This document shows positions 1 through 6,846 of a stretch of 15,397 nt of DNA, one piece after another. Both the position numbers and the translations under genes were made by a program. The stretch is from assembly GCA_021792355.1 (NCBI GenBank), contig JAJYUV010000020.1:1-15397 (forward strand), given 5' to 3'. This stretch comes from Thermoplasmata archaeon (GTDB lineage: Archaea > Thermoplasmatota > Thermoplasmata > Thermoplasmatales > GCA-001856825). The notes beneath the pieces are model-generated. The model searched no databases and was not told the DNA's origin. It was given only the letters and a program-made list of their open reading frames with translations. Position 1 is the stretch's first letter, and every line of letters starts with the position of its first letter.

Positions 1-1
1 G

Positions 2-772
2 GAAGTTTATGGTGATGGCCATTCGGAATCAGTTATTGGTGAAGTAATAAAGGACATTCGAGACGAGATTATCATAGCGACAAAAGCATCCGGAAGCCAC
101 TTGAAGCCGGAGTACCTAGAAAGAGCACTGGATGGTAGTCTAAAGAGATTGAATACGAATTACATCGACCTGTACCAGGTTCACTGGCCAGACATATACA
201 TTTCACTGAAAGATACCATGAAGACGCTTGAGAAAATGGCTAATGATGGAAAGATTAGATACATTGGACTGTCAAATTTTAGCATTTGCCAGATCGAAGA
301 GGCCAGATCTTACCTATCGAATTTGGACATTGTTTCCAATCAGGTGAGGTACAACATCATTCAGAGGGAGATCGAAGAAGAAATGCTTCCGTATCTTAAC
401 GGGGAGAAAATAAGCGTAATTGCTTATTCGCCACTCGCCCAGGGATTGCTTACTTTCAAGTACGATTACTCGAACCTTGAGCCGAGTGACGTCCGAAAGA
501 GCAACAAGCTGTTCTCGGAACAGAACATAAGGCTGATCGCACCATTCCTTTCTGTACTCAGAGATATCTCGCTAGAGACAGGACATTCGGTCGTTCAACT
601 CGCACTTAACTGGCTGATCTCGAGGGGGAATGTCATTCCCATACCCGGAGCAAAGAACAGAGATCAGGCGACAATAAACCTACAATCGAACGGATGGAGA
701 CTCTCTCCTGAGCAGACCAAGAGAATTGAAAACAAGTATCTGGAAATAAAAGATAAACTGGACACTTTCTGA
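2..772 (+). CDS. Aldo/keto reductase, 5' end cut by window
   Basis: NAD(P)H-dependent oxidoreductase of the aldo/keto reductase superfamily; the substrate cannot be told. The frame is open from base 2, so the true start lies left of the window and the TTG at 101 is internal. Visible active-site elements are the catalytic Tyr in a YGDGHSE stretch, Lys in IIIATKAS, and His in DLYQVHWPD; the catalytic Asp would lie upstream. The later strand IAYSPLAQG and the C-terminal cofactor-phosphate motif IPIPGAKNRDQ with a following N are typical of the family. The C-terminus appears complete at TGA 770-772. It converges on the deaminase gene 44 bases away. Family assignment is secure; the physiological role is unknown. 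Confidence 0.93.
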   Translation, partial: EVYGDGHSESVIGEVIKDIRDEIIIATKASGSHLKPEYLERALDGSLKRLNTNYIDLYQVHWPDIYISLKDTMKTLEKMANDGKIRYIGLSNFSICQIEEARSYLSNLDIVSNQVRYNIIQREIEEEMLPYLNGEKISVIAYSPLAQGLLTFKYDYSNLEPSDVRKSNKLFSEQNIRLIAPFLSVLRDISLETGHSVVQLALNWLISRGNVIPIPGAKNRDQATINLQSNGWRLSPEQTKRIENKYLEIKDKLDTF

Positions 773-816
773 TATCTCTCAGTCTCTTACTCGGAACCAA
801 TTTTCTATCGATTGGA

Positions 817-1326
817 CTAATCTACTGCCTTATGAATCAGTTCTACGTTGCGTCCAAACAGCAATTCCTTGAACTCCTTTGAAACATCGTAGTTTCGGGT
901 TTCAATATCGCTCTCTATCAACATCAATTCCGAGAGTTCATCTGGATACCCTTCTGAGAATATGATCTCCTTTATCCCAGCGTTTATGATCATCTTCGAA
1001 CAATCTGAACACGGATGGGTCGTTACGTAAATTATGCTATCTTTGATTGCCGTGCCGTTATAGGCGGCCTGAATGATTGCATTCTGTTCTGCGTGAAGGC
1101 CCCTGCACAGCTCTCTCCTCTCTCCTGCAGGTACTTTCAGCTGATCTCGAAGGCACCCCGCTTCGTCGCAGTGCAGGGCTCCCCTCGGTGGGCCATTGTA
1201 GCCCGTCGACATTATCCTCTTCTCTTTGACTATGACGGCTCCCACCTTTCTTCTAACACAGTTTGACCTGGTGGCAGCCATAAAGGCCATTCTCATGAAA
1301 TATTCGTCCCAGGAAGGTCTTTCCAT
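817..1326 (-). CDS. dCMP deaminase-type zinc-dependent deaminase
   Basis: Cytidine/deoxycytidylate deaminase family, probably converting dCMP to dUMP in thymidylate supply. In the 169-residue form chosen here the zinc site is HAEQNAI (His78, catalytic Glu80) and PCSDC (Cys106, Cys109). Cys53, Cys58 and Cys74 before the HAE resemble the second metal site of ComEB/T4-type dCMP deaminases. The frame stays open to an ATG at 1446, but the extra 40 residues have no family match, and a plus-strand TATA box and signal-peptide gene start fall in or next to that stretch. The family normally begins with a short sequence before the WDEYFM helix, as here ([10 protein letters not shown]). I therefore prefer the ATG at 1324-1326. 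Activity on dCMP versus a related nucleotide is inference. Confidence 0.88.
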   Translation of the reverse strand: MERPSWDEYFMRMAFMAATRSNCVRRKVGAVIVKEKRIMSTGYNGPPRGALHCDEAGCLRDQLKVPAGERRELCRGLHAEQNAIIQAAYNGTAIKDSIIYVTTHPCSDCSKMIINAGIKEIIFSEGYPDELSELMLIESDIETRNYDVSKEFKELLFGRNVELIHKAVD

Positions 1327-1427
1327 TAATGTTATATCCCTACCTTGTAAAAAAGGATTTATTCTCCTTTGTCTTTTTAACTTCCCATCGGTGATGGCAG
1401 GGGCAGCTAAATAGGGGACAAAGGGAG

Positions 1428-1435
1428 AATATACC
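1428..1435 (+). promoter_or_regulatory. TATA box and Shine-Dalgarno for the 1468 start
   Basis: AATATACC at 1428-1435 is followed about 25 bases later by a likely transcription start near 1456. TGAGGT about eight bases before the ATG at 1468 is a good Shine-Dalgarno match. The pair argues that translation really starts at 1468, in a different frame from the long downstream coding region. Confidence 0.5.
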
Positions 1436-1467
1436 TTTTCAGTCATTTTGTTGGTGAGGTTGTAAAA

Positions 1468-1572
1468 ATGAAACGGATGGCTTTTGCTTTAATTGTCTCG
1501 GTGGTCGTGTTAGCTTCAATGTACAGTGAGACCATGTTGATAGCCGAAGGACAAAGGGAATACTCAGGGTAA
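1468..1572 (+). pseudogene. Signal-peptide-coding 5' end, out of frame with its gene
   Basis: This 34-codon reading frame encodes a classic secretion signal: MKRM, then a hydrophobic core [13 protein letters not shown], then a polar stretch ending SG before TAA at 1570. The long secreted-protein frame that follows lacks any signal of its own and is one base ahead. In that frame a TAG at 1541 blocks any earlier start. The two frames overlap only at 1544-1569, so a +1 shift there would join them into one secreted precursor. Either the gene is broken by an indel (the AAAGGG run at 1553-1558 is a candidate site), the sequence has an error, or ribosomes shift at GGG TAA C (1567-1573). Confidence 0.65.
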
Positions 1573-1588
1573 CAGCACATTAACTGTC

Positions 1589-2410
1589 ATGTCAGGGAAT
1601 CCTGTACTAAGTCAACTACCACCAGTGCCCTCGGTGACAGGAGCTGCGATATTCGAGAGTACCAACTTCGGTCCGTGGATTCCAACGAACTTCTCAAATC
1701 CACTGGGGTTAGCGAACAACACCACAGATGCCCCGATGGAAGGTGGTAACTACATTCTGTATGGTATGCAAACGGCAATACCGAGCATTTCCGAAGGAGG
1801 CACCCAAGTCAACTTTACGCAAGTTCCTGGAGAAAGAGACAACAAATCAGGTGCTAATGCCTGGAGCATCCAACTTAATACCAATCCCACTCAAGCAAGT
1901 AATGGTTATACCTACTGGATACAGTTTGTTTTTGGAAACAACTATGGATATTACCCATTCCAGTATAGCTACTTCGCAATTTGGGTAGCGAATTTTTCCC
2001 ATACTCGAACTACTTATACACCATATGGCAAGTACGTTCCTTATCAAAGTCTAACTGCAGGCAATAACTATTACGTTACTGGACTCGTACAGAACGGTCT
2101 CCTTGAGGGATACTTTACCTACCTTGCAAATGGAATTTACACCTCTGTTTATGAACAGATACCGGACAAATACGGCCTTCAAAATCACTGGAATTATGTC
2201 GATGGGACAATACTGGGTCTCGGAGGTGGAAGCACTGCTAATTTTGCCTCCACAACATATGAGCAGACTGACCTAACGATGTACCCCGCCTCTTCCTTCG
2301 TTTATACTACAAGCTCGAGTACCGCAGAACAGAACAATCTGGCGTACTATTCAGTTGTCTATGGGTTTTCCCAATCTCTTGCGTACATGAATACACGGTC
2401 ATGGGTATGA
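1589..2410 (+). CDS. Secreted beta-rich protein, mature part (frame-split)
   Basis: This is a hypothetical extracellular protein. The frame is open from 1544, and residues such as QGNSTLTV before the ATG at 1589 already read like protein, so 1589 is probably not the natural start. The product is rich in Asn, Ser, Thr, Tyr and aromatic residues, has no Cys, and carries several N-glycosylation sequons (NFS, NTT, NFT, NKS). That is typical of surface proteins of acidophilic archaea. The segment AWSIQLNTN followed by a YWIQFVFG strand resembles a concanavalin-like beta-sandwich seen in secreted proteins of unknown function. I see no protease or glycosidase active site. Its signal peptide lies upstream in another frame. 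A hairpin terminator begins at its stop codon. Confidence 0.75.
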   Translation: MSGNPVLSQLPPVPSVTGAAIFESTNFGPWIPTNFSNPLGLANNTTDAPMEGGNYILYGMQTAIPSISEGGTQVNFTQVPGERDNKSGANAWSIQLNTNPTQASNGYTYWIQFVFGNNYGYYPFQYSYFAIWVANFSHTRTTYTPYGKYVPYQSLTAGNNYYVTGLVQNGLLEGYFTYLANGIYTSVYEQIPDKYGLQNHWNYVDGTILGLGGGSTANFASTTYEQTDLTMYPASSFVYTTSSSTAEQNNLAYYSVVYGFSQSLAYMNTRSWV

Positions 2411-2475
2411 GAGAATCTAAGATTGCATTTCGGTAACGAAAAAATCGAACTTCTCTCATCTTCTCTTTTTATTTT
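2407..2475 (+). terminator. Nested hairpin plus T-rich tract at the stop codon
   Basis: ATGAGAGAA at 2407-2415 pairs perfectly with TTCTCTCAT at 2451-2459, and the TGA stop (2408-2410) is inside the left arm. The loop holds a second stem, TTTCG at 2428-2432 with CGAAA at 2437-2441 closing a GTAA tetraloop. A T-rich run follows at 2461-2475. The structure suits transcription termination or 3'-end protection. Confidence 0.55.
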
Positions 2476-2566
2476 ATGCATCATTCAACCTACCTTATAC
2501 TCTTCATAGGTTGGTTTGGCAGTTTCAAGTTAAACTCTATTCAGCTTTGTGCCCTACGGCTAAAGT

Positions 2567-2574
2567 CTTAAATG
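2567..2574 (+). promoter_or_regulatory. TATA box of the 2600 gene
   Basis: CTTAAATG, within CTTAAATGTAAA, is centred about 29 bases before the ATG at 2600. This is the spacing of a leaderless or nearly leaderless archaeal transcript; no Shine-Dalgarno sequence is visible. Confidence 0.5.
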
Positions 2575-2599
2575 TAAATTAAGATTACTATCTCCTGCA

Positions 2600-3172
2600 A
2601 TGAGTCAGAATCAGGTTCCCCACTCTTCGGGGGAAGATGAAGAAAGTGAATTCAATAATCGACTGATCCCTTTAATTGCAATGGTTGTAGTGATAATTGT
2701 AGTGGTGGCTACTGTGATGGTCGTCTACCATCCTGACACGTCAAACACAACAATACCTACGACGGAATCTGAAGTTATAATGGCCAATGGTACCTTTCTA
2801 ATCTATCCGGGAGGAGTAAGTGGACCTAACGGCCCACATCGCACTCCCAGTTTTATCGGTCAAAGCTTCATCGTTTTCAGCAACATGACTGATATTCATG
2901 TCTACGGGAGCTTTACTTCCAACCAGAGTGTTTTCACTGTGCTGCAGCTTGTAGGTCCGTGGAACACGAGTGCTACGGATGAATTGCCTGTTCCCACTAG
3001 GAATGTGTCAACCAGCAGCACCGCCAAGCAAGGAAGCATATCGATCTCGCTCCCAACTCCCTCTAATTCCATGAACAATAATATGTACATTCTTACCTTC
3101 AATATGGCAACTTCCATCGCTACAGAAGTAAACGTGACGTCTCCTATAGTACTTGCATACAATCCTGCATAG
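2600..3172 (+). CDS. Single-pass surface protein, function unknown
   Basis: Hypothetical membrane-anchored protein of 190 residues. An acidic, hydrophilic N-terminus of about 22 residues precedes one transmembrane helix (roughly residues 24-43, LIPLIAMVVVIIVVVATVMV). About 145 residues then face outside. The outer part carries many N-glycosylation sequons (NTT, NGT, NMT, NQS, NTS, NVS, NVT) and no Cys. The N-in topology with an uncleaved anchor fits an envelope protein. No catalytic motif is visible. It has its own promoter and follows the terminator of the upstream secreted gene, so it is probably a separate transcription unit. The next gene converges on it. Confidence 0.75.
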   Translation: MSQNQVPHSSGEDEESEFNNRLIPLIAMVVVIIVVVATVMVVYHPDTSNTTIPTTESEVIMANGTFLIYPGGVSGPNGPHRTPSFIGQSFIVFSNMTDIHVYGSFTSNQSVFTVLQLVGPWNTSATDELPVPTRNVSTSSTAKQGSISISLPTPSNSMNNNMYILTFNMATSIATEVNVTSPIVLAYNPA

Positions 3173-3373
3173 TCATCTCTTTAGATTGCCTGAAGCTTTA
3201 TCCGTTTTGACCGAACTCTAGAGAGAATTCATTGCATTAGTCCTAGATTGAAGAGACGTTCAGCAGCACTGCCACATATCATTTTTCAAAAATAGTCGGG
3301 ACACTCGCACCTGCACTGCAGGGTGGACTCAGGTGATGTGTAGCCTAGAATATAGGTCTCCTCCAATCATCCC

Positions 3374-3751
3374 TTACAGGCTTGGTGAAGGTAGTTTTGG
3401 AACTGCCCTAAGCGTGACCTTTAGTTTGATCGCATAGATGATTGCAACTATGATGGCCACTACTATGAGCCCATAGAAAAGTGCAACTGTAAAATGCTCC
3501 ACACCCAGAAACTCCCGGGCTAATAGCGGTGATATGGTCGGTCTTCTTCCCTGGACTGGTGGGTAATAAACACCATACCAGAAATAATAGAAGAAAGTCC
3601 TGATGATGTAACCGTAACCGGGAAGGTACTCGAACATCAATCTTGGGCTGGAAGAAAGGATGAATATGCCGGATGCGTAGTACACAAAGACGGTTTCAAG
3701 AGCCACGAATATGGAGGTCATCCTGACGATCCTCTTCTTCCTGCTGTCCAT
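3374..3751 (-). CDS. Short polytopic membrane protein, truncated paralogue of 14195-14833
   Basis: Membrane protein of unknown function, 125 residues from the ATG at 3751; the adjacent ATG at 3754 is less likely because the paralogue starts MDNKKRR and this one MDSRKKR. Two clear hydrophobic helices are seen: near the N-terminus (SIFVALETVFVYYASGIFIL) and near the C-terminus (FYGLIVVAIIVAIIYAIKLK). The segment between them is rich in Phe and Tyr. It aligns along its length with the first two-thirds of the 212-residue protein at 14195-14833, including FFxYxxxxVYxPP and the GLI..I...I.YA helix, but lacks that protein's last two helices. No remnant of the missing half is visible downstream (3181-3373). 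Confidence 0.7.
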   Translation of the reverse strand: MDSRKKRIVRMTSIFVALETVFVYYASGIFILSSSPRLMFEYLPGYGYIIRTFFYYFWYGVYYPPVQGRRPTISPLLAREFLGVEHFTVALFYGLIVVAIIVAIIYAIKLKVTLRAVPKLPSPSL

Positions 3752-3870
3752 CATTATTCCATTGGAATGACGTATTTGCGTTTTTCCCAGATAGACGGCC
3801 TTGTCTTCTCTGCCCCTTAAGGAGTATATCCATCAAGCACTGAGTGGATAAACGCCAGTGTCCCGAATAC

Positions 3871-4359
3871 CTATTTCTCTCCGAGAGGAATGCCGTTTCC
3901 CCTGTGCAGGGAATCCTTTATCTTGACGTAGGCTACTATGAGTAGTATTCCCGGAATCAGACCACCGAAAATAAGTTGGATTATCCCGAGCACCAGAGAG
4001 GGCGTCTCTGCTTCATTGACCCTTTCCAGAGCGAATTGCCTGTCTCCGTCAAGGTGATCGCTCCTATCTTTTTTCTTGTACTCCCTATTTCCACAACTGC
4101 CCACAGAATCATGGTTCGGAAAATGGAATGAAGGAACGGGGGAATCCGGCCATCGCCACCCCCCGTCCCCTGTTCTCTCAAACCCGGGCTCTACATGTGC
4201 CCTGAGGTTTGTTAACACGATCCAAATGCTTTTCCCTGCCGCCAGGCGACGACCTATTATCCATCTGGTAGTGGTATTTAAGCCATCGGTCGAATCTTCA
4301 AGGGATGTTGTGCACTTCGAAGAATCAGCGGTAGTATTCACTAATGATTCTGGTACCAT
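3871..4359 (-). CDS. Doubtful small membrane protein; only the C-terminal part looks real
   Basis: The frame gives 162 residues. The last 70 or so read like protein: a charged stretch (EYKKKDRSDHLDGDR), then a Gly-rich hydrophobic helix (SLVLGIIQLIFGGLIPGILLIVAYV) and a basic tail ending GIPLGEK. The first 90 residues are low in hydrophobic periodicity and have no recognisable domain. A TATA-like GGCTTAAATACC on this strand (4273-4284) lies inside the frame, which argues for a start well downstream of 4359. It may be a short tail-anchored protein or a decayed gene. It lies beside a toxin-antitoxin pair in a region of gene remnants. Confidence 0.35.
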   Translation of the reverse strand: MVPESLVNTTADSSKCTTSLEDSTDGLNTTTRWIIGRRLAAGKSIWIVLTNLRAHVEPGFERTGDGGWRWPDSPVPSFHFPNHDSVGSCGNREYKKKDRSDHLDGDRQFALERVNEAETPSLVLGIIQLIFGGLIPGILLIVAYVKIKDSLHRGNGIPLGEK

Positions 4360-4425
4360 GTGGTTCCCAGCACACTAGGCTATGATTGTGAGCTCCACAC
4401 ATCAGAGAGAAGCTCCCAGACTATA

Positions 4426-4680
4426 TTACTGTTCATACACATTCCTCCTGTGACCGATTCTTAGCACCAGAATTATGAACTTTTCCCTATCGAGGTCCAC
4501 TATTGCCCTGTAATCACCTACTCTCAGCCTGTATCCCTTATCTCCAACAAGTTTCCTGACGTAAGCATCAGGTCTTATCCTGACCCGTTCAAGCGTTGCA
4601 ATAATTCTCTGTCTGATTTCCCCGTCGAGTTTTCTCAGTTGCTTCAGGGCAAGATCCGAGAACAGCACTTCATAGGTCAA
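4426..4680 (-). CDS. relE: RelE/ParE-superfamily toxin
   Basis: Small toxin of a type II toxin-antitoxin system, 84 residues, the usual length of the family. RelE members cleave mRNA on the ribosome, while ParE members poison gyrase; which applies is not decided by sequence alone. Signature features are the N-terminal YEVLFSDLALKQLRKLD strand-helix, the helix DGEIRQRIIATLERVR, then KLVGDKGYRLRVGDYRAIVDL and the terminal strand FIILVLRIGHRRNVYE. The central YRLRVGDYR and terminal HRRNVYE are typical of archaeal RelE, with basic residues suited to RNA contact. Its ATG overlaps the antitoxin stop by four bases (ATGA, 4677-4680), so the two are translationally coupled. Confidence 0.9.
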   Translation of the reverse strand: MTYEVLFSDLALKQLRKLDGEIRQRIIATLERVRIRPDAYVRKLVGDKGYRLRVGDYRAIVDLDREKFIILVLRIGHRRNVYEQ

Positions 4681-4895
4681 AGTCCCAGTTCCTTTTTGAC
4701 CTCTTCCAGCGTGTGGTACCTGCCTTCCCTGATCTCCTGGCGAGCCTGGGCCATCTCTCTCTTAGTTTCTTCATCCAGTTCCAGTGTATCTTCCACGAGA
4801 TCCCAGATTACATCTTCATATGTCTCCTTGTCATACATCTTGCGTTTGACCAGTTCTTTCTGTAACTTCTCGCTAACCTGTATTGTTGTAGACAT
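4677..4895 (-). CDS. Ribbon-helix-helix antitoxin partner of RelE
   Basis: Antitoxin and probable autorepressor, 72 residues. The N-terminus STTIQVSEKLQKEL is a beta-strand plus helix of the ribbon-helix-helix type, followed by ETYEDVIWDLVEDTLELD, which is common in archaeal VapB/RelB-like antitoxins. The acidic, helical C-terminus (EIREGRYHTLEEVKKELGL) is the expected toxin-wrapping segment. It comes first in the operon, as usual. Tandem TATAGT motifs ten bases apart lie at its promoter and are a plausible operator. Both genes look intact, so the module is probably functional. Confidence 0.85.
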   Translation of the reverse strand: MSTTIQVSEKLQKELVKRKMYDKETYEDVIWDLVEDTLELDEETKREMAQARQEIREGRYHTLEEVKKELGL

Positions 4896-4903
4896 TCTTT
4901 ACC

Positions 4904-4922
4904 ACTATATTATACTATAAAG
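4904..4922 (-). promoter_or_regulatory. Toxin-antitoxin promoter with tandem operator-like repeats
   Basis: On the minus strand CTTTATAGTATAATATAG supplies an AT-rich TATA element about 20 bases before the antitoxin ATG. ACTATA on the plus strand occurs at 4904-4909 and 4914-4919, exactly ten bases apart. One-turn spacing of short repeats suits cooperative ribbon-helix-helix binding. Confidence 0.45.
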
Positions 4923-4987
4923 CACCATAGTACTTATTGTTTGTGCTTCAGACTTGAGTCCCGCATTGCGAGGTCACTTTCGGAAAC

Positions 4988-5281
4988 ATGGGCACCCTGA
5001 TAAGATCGGGAAGGTGCATAGTGCTGGAGGGAGCGCTCACGAAGAACATGCTCTCTTCCAGAAAGATAGAGGAAACGGCGAGATGGTTCAACGGCAGCTA
5101 TCCCATGAACGATATGGGGAGGAGCTACAGGATCACCAATCTGGATCACGATACTGTGAAGACAGAAAGAACGATCGACGTCATTGAAAGAAAGAGGAAG
5201 TACATCACTGCCTACTGCCATCTCAGGAATGCCATGAGAACATTCAAGAGGAGCAGGATAAAGGAAATAGTTCCTGCTTAG
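4988..5281 (+). CDS. WYL-like domain fragment or small gene
   Basis: This encodes 97 residues with no complete domain that I can name. The C-terminal segment, ending ITAYCHLRNAMRTFKRSRI and EI, closely resembles the end of WYL-domain proteins, where a Y-C-H-L-R then R-T-F-x-x-x-R-I pattern recurs. WYL domains usually sit at the C-terminus of DNA-binding regulators or of helicases and nucleases. The N-terminal half (RSGRCIVLEGALTKNML) has no recognised partner domain, and a TGA in frame at 4955 prevents a longer reading. The likely explanation is a 5'-truncated gene. Its TAG (5279-5281) overlaps the stop of an ATPase remnant coming from the other strand. Confidence 0.5.
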   Translation: MGTLIRSGRCIVLEGALTKNMLSSRKIEETARWFNGSYPMNDMGRSYRITNLDHDTVKTERTIDVIERKRKYITAYCHLRNAMRTFKRSRIKEIVPA

Positions 5282-5469
5282 TTATCACTCGGTATCCAAG
5301 AATCTCTCCCAAGACCGGCAGATCCAGTAAAAATGAATACCAGATCCTTGCCTACCGTCATCAACCTGTGGAACGTCCCCTTGAGCTCGTTGATCCCGCT
5401 AGCTACAGTCTGGAATTCGTCCAGCACAATAATGATCTTCTTCCTTGATTTAGCATTTTGTTCCCGATT
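5278..5469 (-). pseudogene. Remnant of an archaeal AAA-type ATPase (C-terminal piece)
   Basis: This frame is open for 63 codons between TGA at 5470-5472 and TAA at 5278-5280, with no ATG. It encodes KKIIIVLDEFQ, a Walker B motif in the form typical of archaeal AAA ATPases (DUF234/MJ-type family), and then VFIFTGSAG, a sensor-1-like strand. The Walker A half and the C-terminal domain are absent, so this is a gene fragment. It lies directly after the bax1 stop and may mark a deletion or insertion junction near 5460-5500. Confidence 0.6.
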
Positions 5470-5508
5470 TCAAGTCACTTCAGCATTGCGGAGTGAGACC
5501 TGACACCT

Positions 5509-6846
5509 TCAGGTTTTCCTGTCCACTACTACTATCCTTAACCCCTTCCATGCAACCCTAAACCCGGCAGCACGCAGACCTTCCTCTGGAGGTATACCGA
5601 TGAAATCAAGGTACTCCACCATTGCCCTGTCATCAGGGTACAGAGAGTTGAGGTGGGAGATCATCTGATCAGTCAGCTTCACAGGTGATGCCTCTCTTTC
5701 ATGTGGGGTGGCCCGTTCCTCAGTCTTCGATTGCTGTCCGGGCTCCTCTCCTGAATATTTGCGGGCCAGGTGTTCCCTGATCGTCCACCAGTCCACCTCT
5801 CCCCTGAAGCACACGGCTCCCTTCGGACACCTCTCCTTCCCATCCAGCAGGCAGAACACCTCCGCTCTGATTCCGGAGTCAGCAATACCCCCCACCTTGA
5901 GGAATTCATCGTTGTAATATCTGAGAGGCGAAAGGAATATCGGCACTTCGTCTTCTCCCGCAGTTACGGAATAGTCTGGTGTTATGATCTTGCCATCAAC
6001 TTCAAGAGACCTGGGACTGCGATTCACGAATGATGGCAGCTTTTCCGCTGTGACTTCATCCCCGCTTATGAGGTCAGAAATGGATTCGTCCAGGTGGTAT
6101 AGGAATTCGTCCTTCACCTTCTTTCCAGTGTTGCTCTTGAGGGAGATGGAGGCGTTGAGTTCCCAGTCGTCGTGGGATAGGACGTATCTGACGAATAAGG
6201 CAAGCTTCACTCCGTACCTCTCGCTCTTCTCGAATATGGACACGGGACCGTTCACCTTTATTGTGTGCTTGGATCCGTCCATCCTCTCCTCATAGAGGAG
6301 TCCCTTGGACCTTATGCTCCTTGTGAAATCGTTGCTGTGTGTACTGGTCGAAACCTCGACCCAGATGGATTTCATTATGACTGTCTCTATCTGCTCCACG
6401 TTGAACTTTCTTGCGAGGACTTCAGGGGATGCATTGAATGGCGATGCCAGTATGAGATTGCTCTCCTTGTCACCGTATATGGCATCATCCACCTCCCGAA
6501 CGGAAGAATTCATGATGGATGCGATCTTCTCCAGCACGGCTTTCCTTTCCCCGGGATTCACTATCGGGTTCCTTGCCATTGAGAATATGGTACTCCTCAC
6601 CTTTTCAGAATCAAGGGGGGAAGGTTTCCTGAACTCTGAAGCCCTGAACATTATCAGTGCAAGACCCCTCATTATCTTCGGGTTCTGGACCTTCAGTTCC
6701 ATCGTCTTCAGTTCTTCTTCAATCTCCCCCCTGCTCTTTCCCGTGCTCTTGGAGAAGACGTCCGTGATCGAGGAGCAGTAGTCGCTGTTCTCCTCCGTGA
6801 GGAATACCGATCTGAGTATCCCCTTCTTGCTCCTCCTAACTGCCAT
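5509..6846 (-). CDS. bax1: Bax1 (DUF790), XPB-associated nuclease-family protein
   Basis: Partner of archaeal XPB in a helicase-nuclease complex proposed to act in nucleotide excision repair. I chose the ATG at 6846 (445 residues), which overlaps xpb by 11 bases; an in-frame ATG at 6864 would add six residues. DUF790 hallmarks are VNGPVSIFEKSERYGVKLA and, before it, SPEVLARKFNVEQIETVIM. The predicted nuclease region begins near VKDEFLYHLDE and includes IITPDYSV (PDY about residues 290-292). After it, where family members as I recall them read E-I-V-G-F-W-T, this protein reads PIFLSPLRYYNDEF, so a metal-binding acid may be missing. A Glu-rich linker and a C-terminal domain (about residue 380 on) follow. 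Confidence 0.88.
   Translation of the reverse strand: MAVRRSKKGILRSVFLTEENSDYCSSITDVFSKSTGKSRGEIEEELKTMELKVQNPKIMRGLALIMFRASEFRKPSPLDSEKVRSTIFSMARNPIVNPGERKAVLEKIASIMNSSVREVDDAIYGDKESNLILASPFNASPEVLARKFNVEQIETVIMKSIWVEVSTSTHSNDFTRSIRSKGLLYEERMDGSKHTIKVNGPVSIFEKSERYGVKLALFVRYVLSHDDWELNASISLKSNTGKKVKDEFLYHLDESISDLISGDEVTAEKLPSFVNRSPRSLEVDGKIITPDYSVTAGEDEVPIFLSPLRYYNDEFLKVGGIADSGIRAEVFCLLDGKERCPKGAVCFRGEVDWWTIREHLARKYSGEEPGQQSKTEERATPHEREASPVKLTDQMISHLNSLYPDDRAMVEYLDFIGIPPEEGLRAAGFRVAWKGLRIVVVDRKT

Noticed and set aside
797..815. CCAAT-9-ATTGG inverted repeat between the converging reductase and deaminase genes, a possible shared terminator.
   Set aside because: The stem is only five bases with no T-run on either strand; too weak to annotate.
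1327..1446. 40-residue N-terminal extension of the deaminase.
   Set aside because: It has no family counterpart and overlaps the promoter of the divergent signal-peptide gene; the start at 1326 fits the family better.
4076..4378. 100-codon plus-strand frame opposite the doubtful 3871-4359 gene.
   Set aside because: The composition is unlike protein (scattered Pro, His, Cys, no domain) and it lacks a start signal; it is an antisense shadow.
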